From contig NC_057763.1 in the NCBI RefSeq assembly GCF_010389155.1, positions 30,362,645 to 30,426,644 on the forward strand: a stretch of 64,000 nt of DNA. The letters run 5' to 3'. Under the pieces are notes generated by a model. It did no database searches. It worked only from the letters and a program-made list of their open reading frames with translations, and was not told the origin of the DNA. Source of the DNA: Erigeron canadensis (Eukaryota; Streptophyta; Magnoliopsida; Asterales; Asteraceae). The translations under genes and the position numbers were made by a program. Each line of letters starts with the position of its first letter. Positions within the stretch are counted from its first letter, which is position 1. Below, one piece after another: positions 49,371 to 62,263 of this stretch.

Positions 49371-50132
49371 GGGTAAATTGCAGGTATTCAACTTTATTGA
49401 TTTTTAAATTTAACGTACTCCAACTTTTTTTTTTTTTTATCAATAAAAGGTATCAAACTTTTCAAAAAAAAGTAAAAACAAACCTTTCTTTAACATTATA
49501 AAGCATGGTTTCCGTTAAGTTTTCATATCATAAGGGGTGAAGTTTTGTTGATACCCACAGGGGCCCCGACCCCTTTTTTTTGTTTAGTAGTATAGTTTTC
49601 TCCGTTATGCGTCTAAAAAATATTTTTCTTAATTTTATTTATAGATCCTGTGAATTTTGACACCATCCGAATATTTTTTGTTGAGTTATTTTTTGTTTCC
49701 ATGAATTCCGATCCCCCGTGTTAAATGAGTCAAGATCCACCTCTAGGGACCGCCAATCTCTTTTTAAACTACCGATACAAAATGACTAAATAAATCATCA
49801 CATAACACATTTCAAACGATCTAACAAAGTTATTTACTCAGATTTCATCGAGATTCGATTCATTTGTCAAATTTTTTACTTTATTTAAAGGCTTCTGTAA
49901 AGTCATTTTGGCTGAAAAATCAAATCTTTAATATAAATGTTGGGTATCTCAATAACTCGTATATCACTTTTATAGCCATGTACCAAAATTAGCGAAAACA
50001 TGATTAAAAATGTTATAAAAAAAGTTTTATTTCTAATTTTTGAAAATATGAATACCTTTTATTTATAAAAAAAGTATGATATCTTAAATTTAAAAATAAA
50101 AAAAAGTTGAATACCTTTTATGTAATTTACCC
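49371..50132. mobile_element. Mutator-like non-autonomous element (762 bp)
   Basis: Terminal inverted repeats of ~100 bp: GGGTAAATTGCAGGTATTCA on the left, against the complement of the right end, GGGTAAATTACATAAAAGGT. Flanking 9-bp direct repeats are AAACTTATA and AAATTTATA (one mismatch). No transposase. Confidence 0.8.
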
Positions 50133-50229
50133 AAATTTATAATACGAATATCATTTGATATTTTGTATAGGCCCGATATTATAATATAATATATATATTA
50201 AAAACAAAATCTTGAAAAGCGTGTAAAGA

Positions 50230-51350
50230 ATAGTATTTTTTTATTTTTTTATTTTCACTACATAAGTTTCCATCTTTACATTTTTAACACTAAACTATAA
50301 TATTTTTTTAGTAAACTTTTTGCTTTATTTATTTTTACCACAAAACTTTTAATCTTTACACTTTTAACACTAAACTGTAATATTTTTTAATAATAGTATA
50401 CTTTTTATTCTTTTTACTTTCACCACGTAAGTTTTAATCTTTACACTTTTAGCACTAAATTATAATACTTTTTAGTAAACTTTTTATTATTTTTATTTTC
50501 AACACAAAACTTTCGATCTTTACACTTTTAGCACTAAACTATAATATTTTTTAGTAACTTTTTGCTTTATTTATTTTCACCACAAAACTTTCAATCTTTA
50601 CACTTTTAGCACTAAACTATAATATTTTTTTAGTAATAGTATATTTTTTATTTCTTTTTACTTTCACCACGTAAGTTTAATCTTTACACTTTTAACACTA
50701 AACTATAATACTTTTTAGTAAACTTTTTATTCTTTTTATTTTCAACACAAAACTTTCAATCTTTACACTTTTAGCACTAAACTATAATATTTTTTTAGTA
50801 AACTTTGTATTCTTTTTATTTTCACCACAATATTTTAACTCTTTACACTTTTAGCACTAAACTTTCTTAGTTTTTAATTTTCTTTTATTTTAAGGTACAG
50901 GAAAGCGTGTATAGAATAGTATGCTTTTTATTTTATTTTTTATTTTTACCACAATAGTTTCACTCTTTATACTTTTAGAACAAAACTTTTATAATTCTTA
51001 GTAAACTTTTTAATCTTTTTATTTTCACCACAATATCTTAACTCTTTACACTTTTAACACTAAATTTTTCTATTTTTTGATAATCTTTTATTTTAACTAC
51101 AACATTTTAAGCTCTTACACTTTAACAACAAACTTTTTAACACATAAATTAAAAAGAAATGTACGGGAAAACTTGTAAAGAATAATAAACTTTCTATTCA
51201 TTTTATTTTCACCACAACATTTTAACCCCTTATACTTTTAGCACTAAATTTTTATACTTTTTGATTTTCTTTTATTTTCACCACAACATTTAAGTCTTTT
51301 ACACTTTTAGCACTAAACTTTTATGCGAACGACTTTCACTTTCACACAAA
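50230..51350. repeat. ~80-bp minisatellite array
   Basis: The motif 'atctttacacttttagcactaaact' plus 'ttttcaccacaaaac' recurs about every 77-87 bp at 50272, 50352, 50437, 50517, 50594, 50681, 50759, 50839 and, more diverged, to ~51310. About ten or more units. Confidence 0.9.
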
Positions 51351-51486
51351 ACTTTTACAGTTCATTTATTAACTGACAAATGTCAGTTTTTAATAATTTG
51401 AATAATACATGTTTTCTTAAAAAAATTTATGACACATTATCTCTTGATTAATAATATTTTTTATTAAATCGTTAACAAATATAATG

Positions 51487-51520
51487 TTCCCGGGGCAACG
51501 TCCGGGTGACATATCTCGTT
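51487..51520 (+). mobile_element. Degenerate Helitron 3' terminus
   Basis: CCCGGGGCAACGTCCGGG hairpin, then 'tgacatat' and CTCGT where CTAGT is expected. It probably ends the element that carries the minisatellite 50230-51350. A matching 5' end was not identified. Confidence 0.45.
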
Positions 51521-52911
51521 TGTAATAAAATTAAAAGTTAATTGTCGCTTTCTTCGAGTGGGCCAAAGAAAACCCTTGCAATTGGTTTTTCCTTACAAAT
51601 GGGAAATTATGTCTTACTTTAATTGATAGTACTAATTTATTATGTGACAGCTAACATTTTTGTATCCACAAATTTCTCATAAAGTCACCAATAAAAAATA
51701 ATGAAAAATACATATGTTTGTATCCAAAGTTAATTAGCTTAATTTCTTTCTAAACTTTGACTCGAACCCAAAATGCTTAGCAAATCAGATGAGGGGATAT
51801 GCTTATAGCATTTTCAAACCACTCGAACTAACATTTTGGTGGTTATCGAGAAAAAAATTTGTACAAAAATAAAAGGTCACCAGAATATCTTAATTGGATC
51901 ATATACATTTGATTCCATTGGATAAAAAAAAATATCTCAATTGGATCATATGTATTTGAGTAAATTCATGTTGAAAAAAAAAACATTGAATTTTAGTAAT
52001 GAAAAAAGCACATGTATACTACCGTTAGTATACTATTGGATCAGAACAAGTTGAACAAGGCCAACAAAAATTTTAACCTCTAAATTTCATTATTAATACA
52101 CTTACTTGAGCTCAAGCATAAGCTTGATGGATTTAAAATTTTGGTTCTAAACAGGCTGTAAAATTTAGCAAATACAAACAAGTGACAAAATAGTATTTTG
52201 GGTGAGCCAAAGTTTACTTATATGATCATATAATAGAACTAATATATACTACCGTTAGTTTTTTAGGGTGGAACATCACCATTCACCAACACTATCTTTT
52301 ACATTATAAGATGTGTTTATTGAGCTTGAATTCAATATAAAAGCAAGGCCTGATAAATAGATTAACAATAAGATGGAGCATATAATGGTGACACGTGACT
52401 AATTATAAAATATTGGGTTTTAAATACAAAATGTAGTATTTTATGATTTTAAGTATTGTATATCAACCCTTTGAAAGCTATCAATATGATTTTCACTTTT
52501 TCATATTATCACTTTTAAGCTTTTACTAGTAACAGTTGATAGTAAATAAGAAGTAATCATAGCAGAAGTCATCAACATCAAACATTAATGTGCATTCGTA
52601 CACCAAATCCTTTTACAAATAGAGAACCTACACTATTTCTTAGAACAATTATGAATTACTAACATAACAAGAGACTCTTTCCATAAACAAAATTAACCAC
52701 ATATGAAACCCGAACAAACGAAATCAGGAAGACTAAAACAAGAAATTAGACACTGTCGATGTGCGTTCTTAATGACCCTCGGGGCCTTAGACATTGCTTT
52801 GGCATAACAAAAATGAGTGAGAAATAAGTTCGGCAAAACTTGCAATTCAATGGAACAAAATATGATATGAAAATGAAGAAATTGGGGAAACAAACTTGCG
52901 ACAAGAGGGAG
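51521..52911. other. Intergenic, nothing recognised
   Basis: AT-rich with a small direct duplication ('tatctcaattggatcatat') near 51885-51950. No gene. The last ~200 bp may be the 3' UTR of the glycine-rich gene. Confidence 0.5.
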
Positions 52912-53516
52912 TTATGGTTTGCGGCGGCAATGAGGTTTGCACATGTAAGTGCAGTCGTAGAAACATGGACCGCCACAATGAAGTGGGCAGTCTAGTTTCA
53001 TCCCTTTACATCTCCCTCCGCCCATACATTGCGCAAATTCCCCAATAACGTAATAATTTTCTCCAAGTGGACTGAAGTTTCTATGCTCACCATGGCGAAT
53101 AAAGTGACGATGGCTATGACTTTTCTTTCTTGGGTGATTCTGACACCCCCATCTCCACCATCCGCCACCTCCACCACCTCCACCACCGCCTCCTCCTCCA
53201 CCTCCTCCTCGTTTGTTTCCACCGCCGCGACCTCCACCTCCACCGCCGCCGCCCCCACCACCGCCACCACCACCCCATCCCCCAACCAAACCCCCACCCA
53301 TAACCTCCACCCCCATTGTCTCTTCCTTTGTTATTAATCACTACATTATTAGTAGTTCTGTTTCGTATTTCTTTAATTCCTTCACCCCCTAGAAGACTCG
53401 AGAGATGTAACATTTACCCTATACGCATCCTTCCCAATTACTTTATCATCACCATTTACACTAGTAAACATGAAAACCAAATGAACCCACAAGCATGTTA
53501 TAAGTAGTACCTTCAT
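52912..53516 (-). pseudogene. Secreted glycine-rich, Cys-rich-tailed protein gene with two frame breaks
   Basis: The start at 53516 gives a clean signal peptide (MKVLLITCLWVHLVFMFTSV, cleavage near NGD). The first frame stops at 53382-53384 after a GGGGG run, while the next frame continues with RNRTTNNVVINN..GGGGYGWGFGWG. A second shift in a G-rich tract near 53260-53280 leads to the poly-Gly frame. That frame ends in a conserved-looking Cys-rich tail (GMKLDCPLHCGGPCFYDC..CKPHC). Cell-wall glycine-rich proteins have this layout. Both breaks sit in G homopolymers, so they may be sequencing errors rather than decay. Splicing cannot easily rescue it: the only short intron is 60 nt and keeps the wrong phase. 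It is called pseudogene only on the sequence as given. Confidence 0.6.
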
Positions 53517-55372
53517 ATTTGACCCAAATGTACTGTAGCCCTTGGTATACATTTTTCCTATATATATATGAAGGCCAAACAAATGGTATTGAGTACTGAC
53601 AACTAGACCCAACCACCCCCAAAAATCATGTGGGGTAATTAGGGTGGGGGTGCCTTAGGGTGCACTCTTGTCCCAGCCACATTCCAATTGAGAGTATTGT
53701 AGCAGAAGTTGAATGAGCATGCAAATAAACAAGACACTCTTATTATTGTCAGTTTTTCGGTTACTTGGACTAAAATAATGGAGTAGTGTATTACAAAGCT
53801 CTTGCAAGTTGCAGGACATGCAAAAATCAATAAGTTACCTTAACATATGATATGACCACCTACTGCCATTATAGAACCTTTTCTTCTACAAACAGGAACA
53901 TTTGTCAGAATCTTGATAACTAAAAGTGGAACCATCAACCAATCTCGCTAGGTTACTAAGTACTAAATCTGAGCCCTTTAACTTTGAGCTGGGTTAATTG
54001 AACATGTCAACCCGTAATATTTAATGATTTAGATTACTGTTTTAAGAATGATATCTTTGTAATGTGATTAGCGAATTGATTATTGTATATATTTAATAAA
54101 GGTCAAGTAAACTGTTTGCTAGCAACATTGCCCAACCTGGTCTAATACAGCCCATAATAAACATGACTCGTTTCAATCTGAACATGTTTTGACCCGTCAC
54201 CTAAACCACTCCGCCACTCCCAACCTGATCTTGCCATCTCTAGTGTATATATTTAGGGTATGTTGGGGATTAGGAGGATACGGTTGGAGCATCTCAGTTA
54301 TCAAACTGCACGAGTTTGGTAGTGGGTCAAAACATGTTGACAACCAAACTGCATAAGTTCCACTTTTTTTAACAAATGGGCCACCTCACCTTTCTTTTTG
54401 CATAATTCCAAGTTAAGATACAGAATGTAACAAGTAACTATGGGTTTATTAAGATAATTGGAACCTAGTAAAGTCATTTTGGAACAAGGGACCATGTCTA
54501 AGGGTTAATTGGCATGTTGCATAGGTAGATAGAATCATATTGGACCTAAGAACAAACTTTAAGGATAAGGAATAGTTCATGGTCCTGGGTTAATTCCATA
54601 AACCAACTTTCACCAAACCGCAACAGAAATAGAAAATCTACAAATGCAAGACGTCTACACCACGTAAAGTAATATAACTCTGTAAGTAAAACGGCAAAAG
54701 AAGATGTAAATGTGGCATTTTGCAGTTCAAAATCATATATTAAAAGTACTTAAGCTTAAATGAATTTAATAGTACAAAGATGGGTTCAGCTTAAGATCAT
54801 AAACAAAGCATTCTCCAAAGGGATGAACAGAATTAAACCAAGGAATTAAGTGCAGCAATGGCGTTAAATATCTTGCTTGTCAGAAGAGCTTACAGATCTA
54901 CTCTATCAACAAAGACTTGTAAAAGTATCCATGAAAGAATCTACCATCATTTGCTCATCTGCAAAGACAGAATTAAGAAACCAATTTAAGTTACCCATGA
55001 AGAGTCAAAAGGTTCACAAAATTTATCATCCATGTTGAGACTGTTAAGAGTGTTGGTAATAATCATATACACCACACCGTGTCTTCTACGGCAGCCTGAC
55101 CTAACTAGACCGTAAACATGGACCACGCTGAGACCTAGCGTGGTTCGGGGTGATCACAACGAACCGAATCACCATAAATGGGAAGGCAAGCTGGTAACCT
55201 CAACAATTTAAGGGGGCAGATGTTGTGATATCCTCTTATTATTATTGCATTACTGTAATAAGTTTCTAAAAAGTTCAGTATTCTTCATTATCACCCACTG
55301 CAACTACTAAAACTCATCACTCTTAAGTGTTCACAGACACCATCAAAACTTATGATCCATAATATCATTTTC
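53517..55372. other. Intergenic, no supported gene
   Basis: AT-rich, with short dispersed-repeat words such as 'cccgtcacctaaacc'. A small inverted repeat CCACGCT..AGCGTGG lies near 55122-55142. No ORF is convincing. Confidence 0.5.
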
Positions 55373-55391
55373 AGAACAAAGTGTTCCCAAA

Positions 55392-55632
55392 AAGCAGCAT
55401 GGTTGGATCAGTGGTAAACACTCTTGCCTCTGGAGATAGAGGTCATGGGTTAGATCCTCATCCCATGCAAAGGTTGGAGGGCCTTTTCTACCATTTAGGT
55501 AGAAACTGGAAGCAGCCTCTCTACTTTGGTAGAGGTAAGGTCTGCCTACATCTTAACCTCCCCCATACACCGTCGAGGTATTGGGGCTCAAAACCCGCGG
55601 AAGGCGGCACTGAGCAGTTAGTTACTTACTCT
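55392..55632 (+). mobile_element. tRNA-derived SINE with 19-bp target duplication
   Basis: The head has an A-box-like 'tggttggatcagtggt' and a B-box-like 'ggtcatgggttagatcct'. The body is shared with the SINE at 30680-30896. It is flanked by AGAACAAAGTGTTCCCAA(A) (55373-55391) and AGAACAAAGCGTTCCCAA(A) (55633-55651), one mismatch in 19. This is typical of LINE-mediated SINE insertion. Confidence 0.9.
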
Positions 55633-55651
55633 AGAACAAAGCGTTCCCAAA

Positions 55652-56612
55652 TAATGCCAATATAGTTTTGACCAACCAAAAATATACCTTTCACCATTTA
55701 ACAGATGACATCAACCCCACAAATTAATTAAAAGCTTCAGAAAGATTCATCAGAATCAAAGGACAAAAGGAGATAATATGCCAACTATATAGTCCTATAT
55801 CGAAATCTCAAAATCCTAAATCATGGAGAGAAAGAGATTCCGAGTGAAATAAAAACCATGGCCAAGATCGTGAGTGATATATAACTCACATTCAATAATA
55901 ATAAATCACAATGTTGTTATAACTCACTCTTAAGATGACGAAGTGGATTTGACTGTAATAAAGCTAGGGAATAAAAACATGCAGTTGCAGTATTTTTTTA
56001 TGTATACATCTTGAATGTGGTCACAACTTTGTGTTTTAACATGGTTTCAGGCCTTTATCGCTTCCTTTTTCTTAATTTACTTATTAACGAGCAGGGCTGG
56101 TTAAAAGTGAACTAAAAAAAGATAGCGATAAAGATTCAGCACCAACTGCTTTTGAGAGAAAAAGATTCACTTTTTGTAGTTTTCTCTAGCAGTGTATTAA
56201 CGATGGTCAAAAAGGGTAACTTTTTAAATGAGGCGGGTCATGTTGATCCAGAACACTTACAGTCAAAGAATGCCAGTATATTCATAAATCATAGTGTGTT
56301 AACGATGACTTAAAAAATTAAATTATTTCAATGCTAACCTAAAGCTGTTCATGGAAATGATTTAGAATAATATAAAAATAAATGTTACACTTTGACGACT
56401 TTCCACCGATTTGACCTGCACCCTTTTTAGCTAATATACCCATAAGAGATAACAATAATCCGAATATACACGTTTCAATGCAAATGGGCTAATACTACCA
56501 CCTTTACTTCTCATTCAACTAGCAAATAAAGTTCATACCTTATGCCAGCCGGATTGCACCACCAAATGTATATGTATAGAGCTGCTTGAACTTCAAAAAC
56601 TTTAGTAACATA
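55652..56612. other. Intergenic, 3' flank of the alpha-COP gene
   Basis: No gene or repeat recognised. The segment next to 56613 probably contains the 3' UTR of the alpha-COP transcript. Confidence 0.5.
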
Positions 56613-59600
56613 TCACCTCACCTGAGACGGAGAACATAACAACCCTGAAGCATCAAGACCTATCACTGAAAGATCACATACACTACACAACTTCCCTTCT
56701 TCACTCGGTAGAAAATTGGAGCTGCAATATGGGCACAAAACTTTTTTCTGCCCATGATAAATGGGAACATAAGTCGCTCCACAAATCACAAACGGATTTC
56801 TGAAATCATAGTTTAGCTTAGATGAATCGATCAGATTCTTTTCTGCCGCCTGCAACACTTGTCTTGCTGTCTTTGCTTGATTCTCATTGGTGGGATTTGT
56901 CTCTAGAAACCGTCTAGCAAAATTCACAGCGGTGTTATTATTCTTTGCATTGTAAGATAACTTCACAGCATTTAGTAACACGAGCCTCAGATGTGGAACT
57001 TGAAGTTTACAGTGGGTAAGATAAGCAGCAAGCTCTTGTTGACGAATAGGGTTATCTTTAATTTCTTTTCTTTTGAGCTCCATTTGTAGAGCCAAAACGT
57101 ATTCTTTTACAATAAGAATCAGTTCCTTCACTTCATCAACTTCTCGTCTTGACTCAACCACAATAAGAGGAATTGTGTGAAGAATATTCAAAAAACCTCG
57201 AAGGGCCTCAGAAAACTTTCCGGATGTAAAGGCTTTATAAGCCACTTTTAATTTCTCTTCCAGTTGAGGAAAGTTAAACACAAGTGCAGGTGGCCCCCTC
57301 GAGGCAGTTGACTCAGTCAAACCCCGTTCAATTGGTATAGACAATACGGGAACAGACGGGAAAGCATTCAGATAAGAATGGCACCCAAAATGAAGATCAA
57401 TGAACAACGATCTCAAAGGAGTAAAGTTTTTCATTCCCAATTGTCGATGCAATAATCTCATTGCGGTATCAAAGTTACCAGCTGCTACATGTTCAGCAGC
57501 TAGTGAGGATTTTTGAATCCAAAGTTGGCTGACAGGGATCCCAGAAGTAGGGGCCACAAAAACAGATGAATGGGAGCTTCTAGAAGCTTTAGGAGTGTCG
57601 GCCTCAGGAGGAAGCTCCAAATCTTCAAGATCCCACCCTCCTTCCTCGTCGTTTTCTTCATTATCTTCACCGATTTCTTGACTAACCCCATTTTCAATAC
57701 CATCCACATCAATTAAATCCAGTTCCTCACCCCAATCACCATCATTTTCCTCTTCCTCGTCGCCAGCAACAACCTTATTACTTACATTGTCAAGACCGCC
57801 CTCAAAGATTCCTTTCATGACCCTCAAAAGTGGCCAATCTCCCCCACGGGTGACAGGAGTTGGTGGCATCAGAAGTGAAGGTACCTTGCCCTTAGGCAAC
57901 TCGGGAATGTTACCCAACTCAGCTGCAAGTCGTTCAGTAACATCGTGAAGCCCATGAACAGAAGCAGTAATGTAAGCAAGATGTAAATGACCTGCCTTTT
58001 CTAAAATAGTAACACGTTCCCGAATATTACCCAAATAAAGGGCGTTATGAAACTGACCCATGACATCATTCTTAACTTCAGCAATTTTAAGCATTTTTGA
58101 TAGCTTCTCCATGTTCCCAGTAATCAAGTAAAGAAATGATAATCTCTCAAAATTCTTCGTTTTTTGGTAAGCATACTCCACAATTCCAGCATTACCCTGT
58201 CGAAGAGCCTCCACCCCTAGTTTATACCAATGATCCTTCTCATCTATCTCCTTCGCCGCAGCAACTGCTATCTGAATATTCCCACTATTGAGTGCTAAAT
58301 TGAAACGAGTACTTTCATCTTTCACAAAATGAAGGGCAACTTCAGGAAATCCCTTTTGTTGTAGATAAGCAATCATGGCTTGTCCACAAAGATTTGAATT
58401 TCGGATCATATTCATGACATTGTCGTATTTTTTTCTTAGTAACGACAATTTAAATATATATTCTGTTGCATCGATAACTATAACTTTGCTCTTTCCATCC
58501 CGATCCAAGCAGAATATTTTATTCCCTGAAACTTTTGTGATGTATATAGGGATATCAAGGGTCTTTATTATTCCATTGTCTCCATTGGGAAGACAATACT
58601 TGATGTGATTCAGGGTCGTATAGATGAAAACACCATTGTCATCCCAGGCACCACCCTTGACACGAATTGTCTCGTGAAGAGTGCATAGGTGGTCAAGCTT
58701 CTTGCTAGCTATAACTATGGCATGCTTGCTCAGTAAGGCCACGGTTTCCATGTCATTTGACCAGACAATATACTTGACAAAAGGCGTTTGAAGACTACCA
58801 AGAACGACTCGTTGCTGAAGATCAAAAATAACCACTTTATCTTCGGCCCGGCATAGTAAATTACCCGTCCCAGCATAGAAAATAGAATCTGTAGTAATTG
58901 GAAGTCCACTTTTCTTAACAGTCTCGTTCTTTAGATTCTTGACTATCACTTGATTACTGGTTTTGTCAAGCACAGCAAATCGATTTCGGGCAACAAAGAC
59001 TGCTGACCCTCCAGGTCCTTTCTTCGCATCTTGGACTGTATCGCCCCTGCTGATACTGTCTTTGGGTACAATATATAACTCATAAGACCCACCATCAACT
59101 TCTGAACATACGAGAACCGCATTTTCTGTAGGACTATATGAAAGAGATTGTGGGCCCTGATTCAAAGATGTCGACCCTGCCCGTCGGATGGGCATCACTT
59201 GTGTTTCTTTCTGAGTCGAGAACTCATAATATTTCAAGAAGCGATCTTTAGCATAGAACATAGAATCACCACTTACAGAGAAAGCGGGCCTTTCTCTTTC
59301 AAGTTTAAAAACAACCATCCCACTGTCATGTCCAGCTGCAAAAAGATTCATTTCCGGGTGACATGCAAGTATCCAGAATCGATCATGTTCTCTTCGAAAA
59401 GTATGAATACCAGTACGTTTTGTCACGTCCCAAACACGAATGCTTTTGTCTTCCGAGTTGGAAACAATTATATCTTGTTTGGTGTGAAACATAACGCATG
59501 ATACATTATTTACATGCCCTCTCAATGTATCCACTTCCCAAGCCTTCGTGTCTGGAAATACAGAAGGATCGCTTAAGTGAGTTTCTAGTAAAGATAATAT

Positions 59601-61614
59601 TAATTAACTCATAGTTACGAAGAAACAGAAGCCAGAGTGAAAATTCAAAATCTAAGGACTAAGTCAACATAGAATATTCCGTATGCAATAGATATGCCTA
59701 CTAATCTAACTTAACTTAGCCAATTTAGAAGAGAAATTCTAAGAAAAAACATTGTTTTTACCACTTACCGTTCATTCGCCACAGCTTCAGCAGACGATCA
59801 TCAGCACCTGAGACAATCAGAGGCAATGTGGGATGAAATGAGGCCCAGTTGACTCCTCGATCATGACCTTCGAGTACATACTTCACAACAACATCAATTC
59901 CACCAAAAAGATCAGAGTTAATCTGACTTAAATTATTCATCAGGTCATCAGCAGGTGATGGATTTTTGTTCCTTAGGGATCCAATATCCCAAACACGAAC
60001 TGTCTGGTCAAGTGAAGCTGACACCACAAGATCTTCTTTAGGGTGGAAGGATGCACACATCACATAATGATTGTGACCAGTTAAAACAGAAAGACATGTC
60101 CGTGACTGCCAGTTCCAAATTCTAACAGTCTGATCATCACTTGCACTCACTATCCAGGGAGATTCATGATGAAATTGCACAGTACGGATGTAATCAAGAT
60201 GTCCGAGCAGAGTGAAGAGACATCTGTGCAACTTGTAGTTCCAAACCTTAATCTTGTAATCATCTCCTGCAGAAGCCATAACTGTGAGTAGACTTTTCCT
60301 CATATATCGTGTGTGTGTGTGTGTGTTTGTTGAGGGTAGAGTGCACCCCTTTGAGAGTTGTTAAATGTGTACAGCATATCATGCATACATTTACTTTCTA
60401 TCACATATATTTACTTTCTATCACATATGAGACTTAGAATGGCAAGAAAAGACATAGCATCAAGCTTAAGACAGCATTCATCCTTTAAAAGCAAAGGGTC
60501 CAATGCAAAGAAATTAGTCATATCTGCATTCTAATAATGCTGATACCACACTTATATACCTCAATTACTATGTGATCATCACGGAAAATAACTAAATAAG
60601 GACTGATACAGCTTGTGAAATGTTTGCATCATTGCATCCAAAGTACTTTGACCATGTTTGACCAACTAGACTGCTAAAAAAAGTTTTAGCATTGAACAAA
60701 ACCAAACATTAACCATTGACCAAAATGCTTGCTGCAGTAATATTCAATAACTTTCTACTTATCACACTTCAACTTTTTCATAGTTAATGGCTAACTTGTA
60801 AACCGCTGCTCCAAATGGCGCGGCAACTTTTGAGGTCACGTCAGCAAAAAGTACTTTTTACCTAATGAAGAGGTAACCAGATACATACAATAACATCGAA
60901 TTAAAAGTTTGATGCACACAATAGACAGTTCGTAAGTTAAATACACACAATTGCAAAACAACACAAGTTGGTTTCGTTTTGGTACAGTTTGCCCTTTACC
61001 GGTTCAACTTCAAGTCAAGCTGAAGTTCAACAAGTCCAACTTCAAGTCAAAAAATTCCAAGTTTTAAAGTCATTAGATTTCAATAATTCATACACTATCA
61101 TTAGACTTTCTCATTAGTTTCAATAGTATCACAAACATGAGTATATCACAAGAATAGTACCCATGCATTATCAACAAAAACACAAACTTGAAGATGTATA
61201 CATTATACTCCCATTATAATATACATACAATTCTGGAAGCCGTCTCTCTACCCTGAGTTAACGGGTACCCGAATTGTAGGATTGGGTATCATTGATAATT
61301 TTATATATATACACACACACACACACACACATACACACACACACATTATACTAACTAATACCAAACAGAAAAACAAAACCAAAGAATAAAAGAAAGAACA
61401 TTATACCTCCAGACACAAACAAAGGTTGCATGACGTGAAAATGGACACCACGAACAGGACCATCATGTTCATCAAACTTATCAATCAATGTCCCCATTCT
61501 GTAATCCCATAACTGTATCACACCACTATGTAAACTTGCTAGAATCCATGGTCTTTTCGAATGTAAACTTAGTCCCTTCACTCTATTACTTTTTGTCTCA
61601 AATTTTGTCAACAT
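56613..61614 (-). CDS. Coatomer subunit alpha (alpha-COP)
   Basis: Three coding exons: complement(56613..59551, 59769..60266, 61407..61614), GT..AG, phases agree, 1214 aa, matching plant alpha-COP (~1216). Alpha-COP is the largest subunit of the COPI coat, which carries Golgi-to-ER retrograde vesicles; its WD40 head binds KKxx cargo signals. The first ~300 residues form the N-terminal WD40 propeller (blades ending IWNW, VWDI, LWRM, VWDV). A second beta-propeller and an alpha-solenoid follow (about 300-790), then an acidic linker ([29 protein letters not shown]) and the C-terminal domain that binds epsilon-COP, with a CPYC..CSVC pair near the end. ATG 61614 follows a spliced leader. The gene is intact and stands alone. 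Confidence 0.96.
60308..60326. repeat. (GT)n microsatellite in alpha-COP intron
   Basis: A run of GT dinucleotides in the second coding intron of the alpha-COP gene. A longer (AC)n run is at 61308-61344 in the same intron. Confidence 0.9.
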
Positions 61615-61629
61615 TATTCCAAACAAATC

Positions 61630-61756
61630 CTGCAAATATATATATACACATATATATTTACACAATATTACAATGAATGATTCAATACCATGTTCATGGA
61701 TCGATAAAAAGTTACTTAATTTGAAGTTATTTGATGAAAATTGAAGATGGGTGTAC
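61630..61756 (-). other. Probable 5'-UTR intron of the alpha-COP gene
   Basis: On the minus strand a donor AAG|GTACACC at 61757/61756 and an acceptor TTTGCAG|GATTTG at 61630/61629 bracket 127 bp just upstream of the start codon. Splicing is inferred from the sites only. Confidence 0.45.
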
Positions 61757-61977
61757 CTTAAATTTGATAGATCTAGTTGATCTCAGATTCTTGAATCTCG
61801 ATGTATTGAGGTGATATATATATATAATATATTATATATATATCTACGGAATCAAGAGAGATTTCGGGGATCGCGGATCAGGAAGATGGAGGACTTTAAG
61901 TATGCTTTATGTAGAGTGTGTAAATGGTAAAATAATAATTAACTTATGGTGGGATTCCCGGAAATTACCGTTAATTA

Positions 61978-62263
61978 TCTATACTTATATAGTTACTACT
62001 ATATAAAAATTAAAAGTTAAAAAAAAAATATGCAAAATAACAATTATACTTATAATAAAATAATTTACACAATTAGTCCTTAATTTATCTTCTAAAATAT
62101 TTCAACTACTCCTTTAAATCAATTACTTATAAATCAATTACATTTATATCAATTTAGAACACCCGACACCGCCACCAACATCAATAGTCGTTATCACCAC
62201 ACGTCCCCAACATCATCAGACCACCGTAAGAACCACCGTTGCATTGCGCGGGTACCGTACTAG
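61978..62263 (+). mobile_element. Non-autonomous Helitron upstream of the alpha-COP gene
   Basis: A then TCTATACTTATATAGTTAC at the 5' end; GCATTGCGCGGGTACCGTA then CTAG|T at the 3' end. 286 bp, same size class as 36708-36996, sharing 'ccaccaacatca' and GC-rich 3' features. It begins ~220 bp upstream of the likely 5' UTR of the alpha-COP gene. Confidence 0.7.

Noticed and set aside
53029..53337. Ser/Thr-rich ORF on the plus strand
   Set aside because: It is the antisense of the glycine-rich tract of the minus-strand gene.
55397..55470. tRNA-like sequence with A and B boxes
   Set aside because: It lacks a tRNA fold and is the head of a SINE with a 19-bp target duplication.
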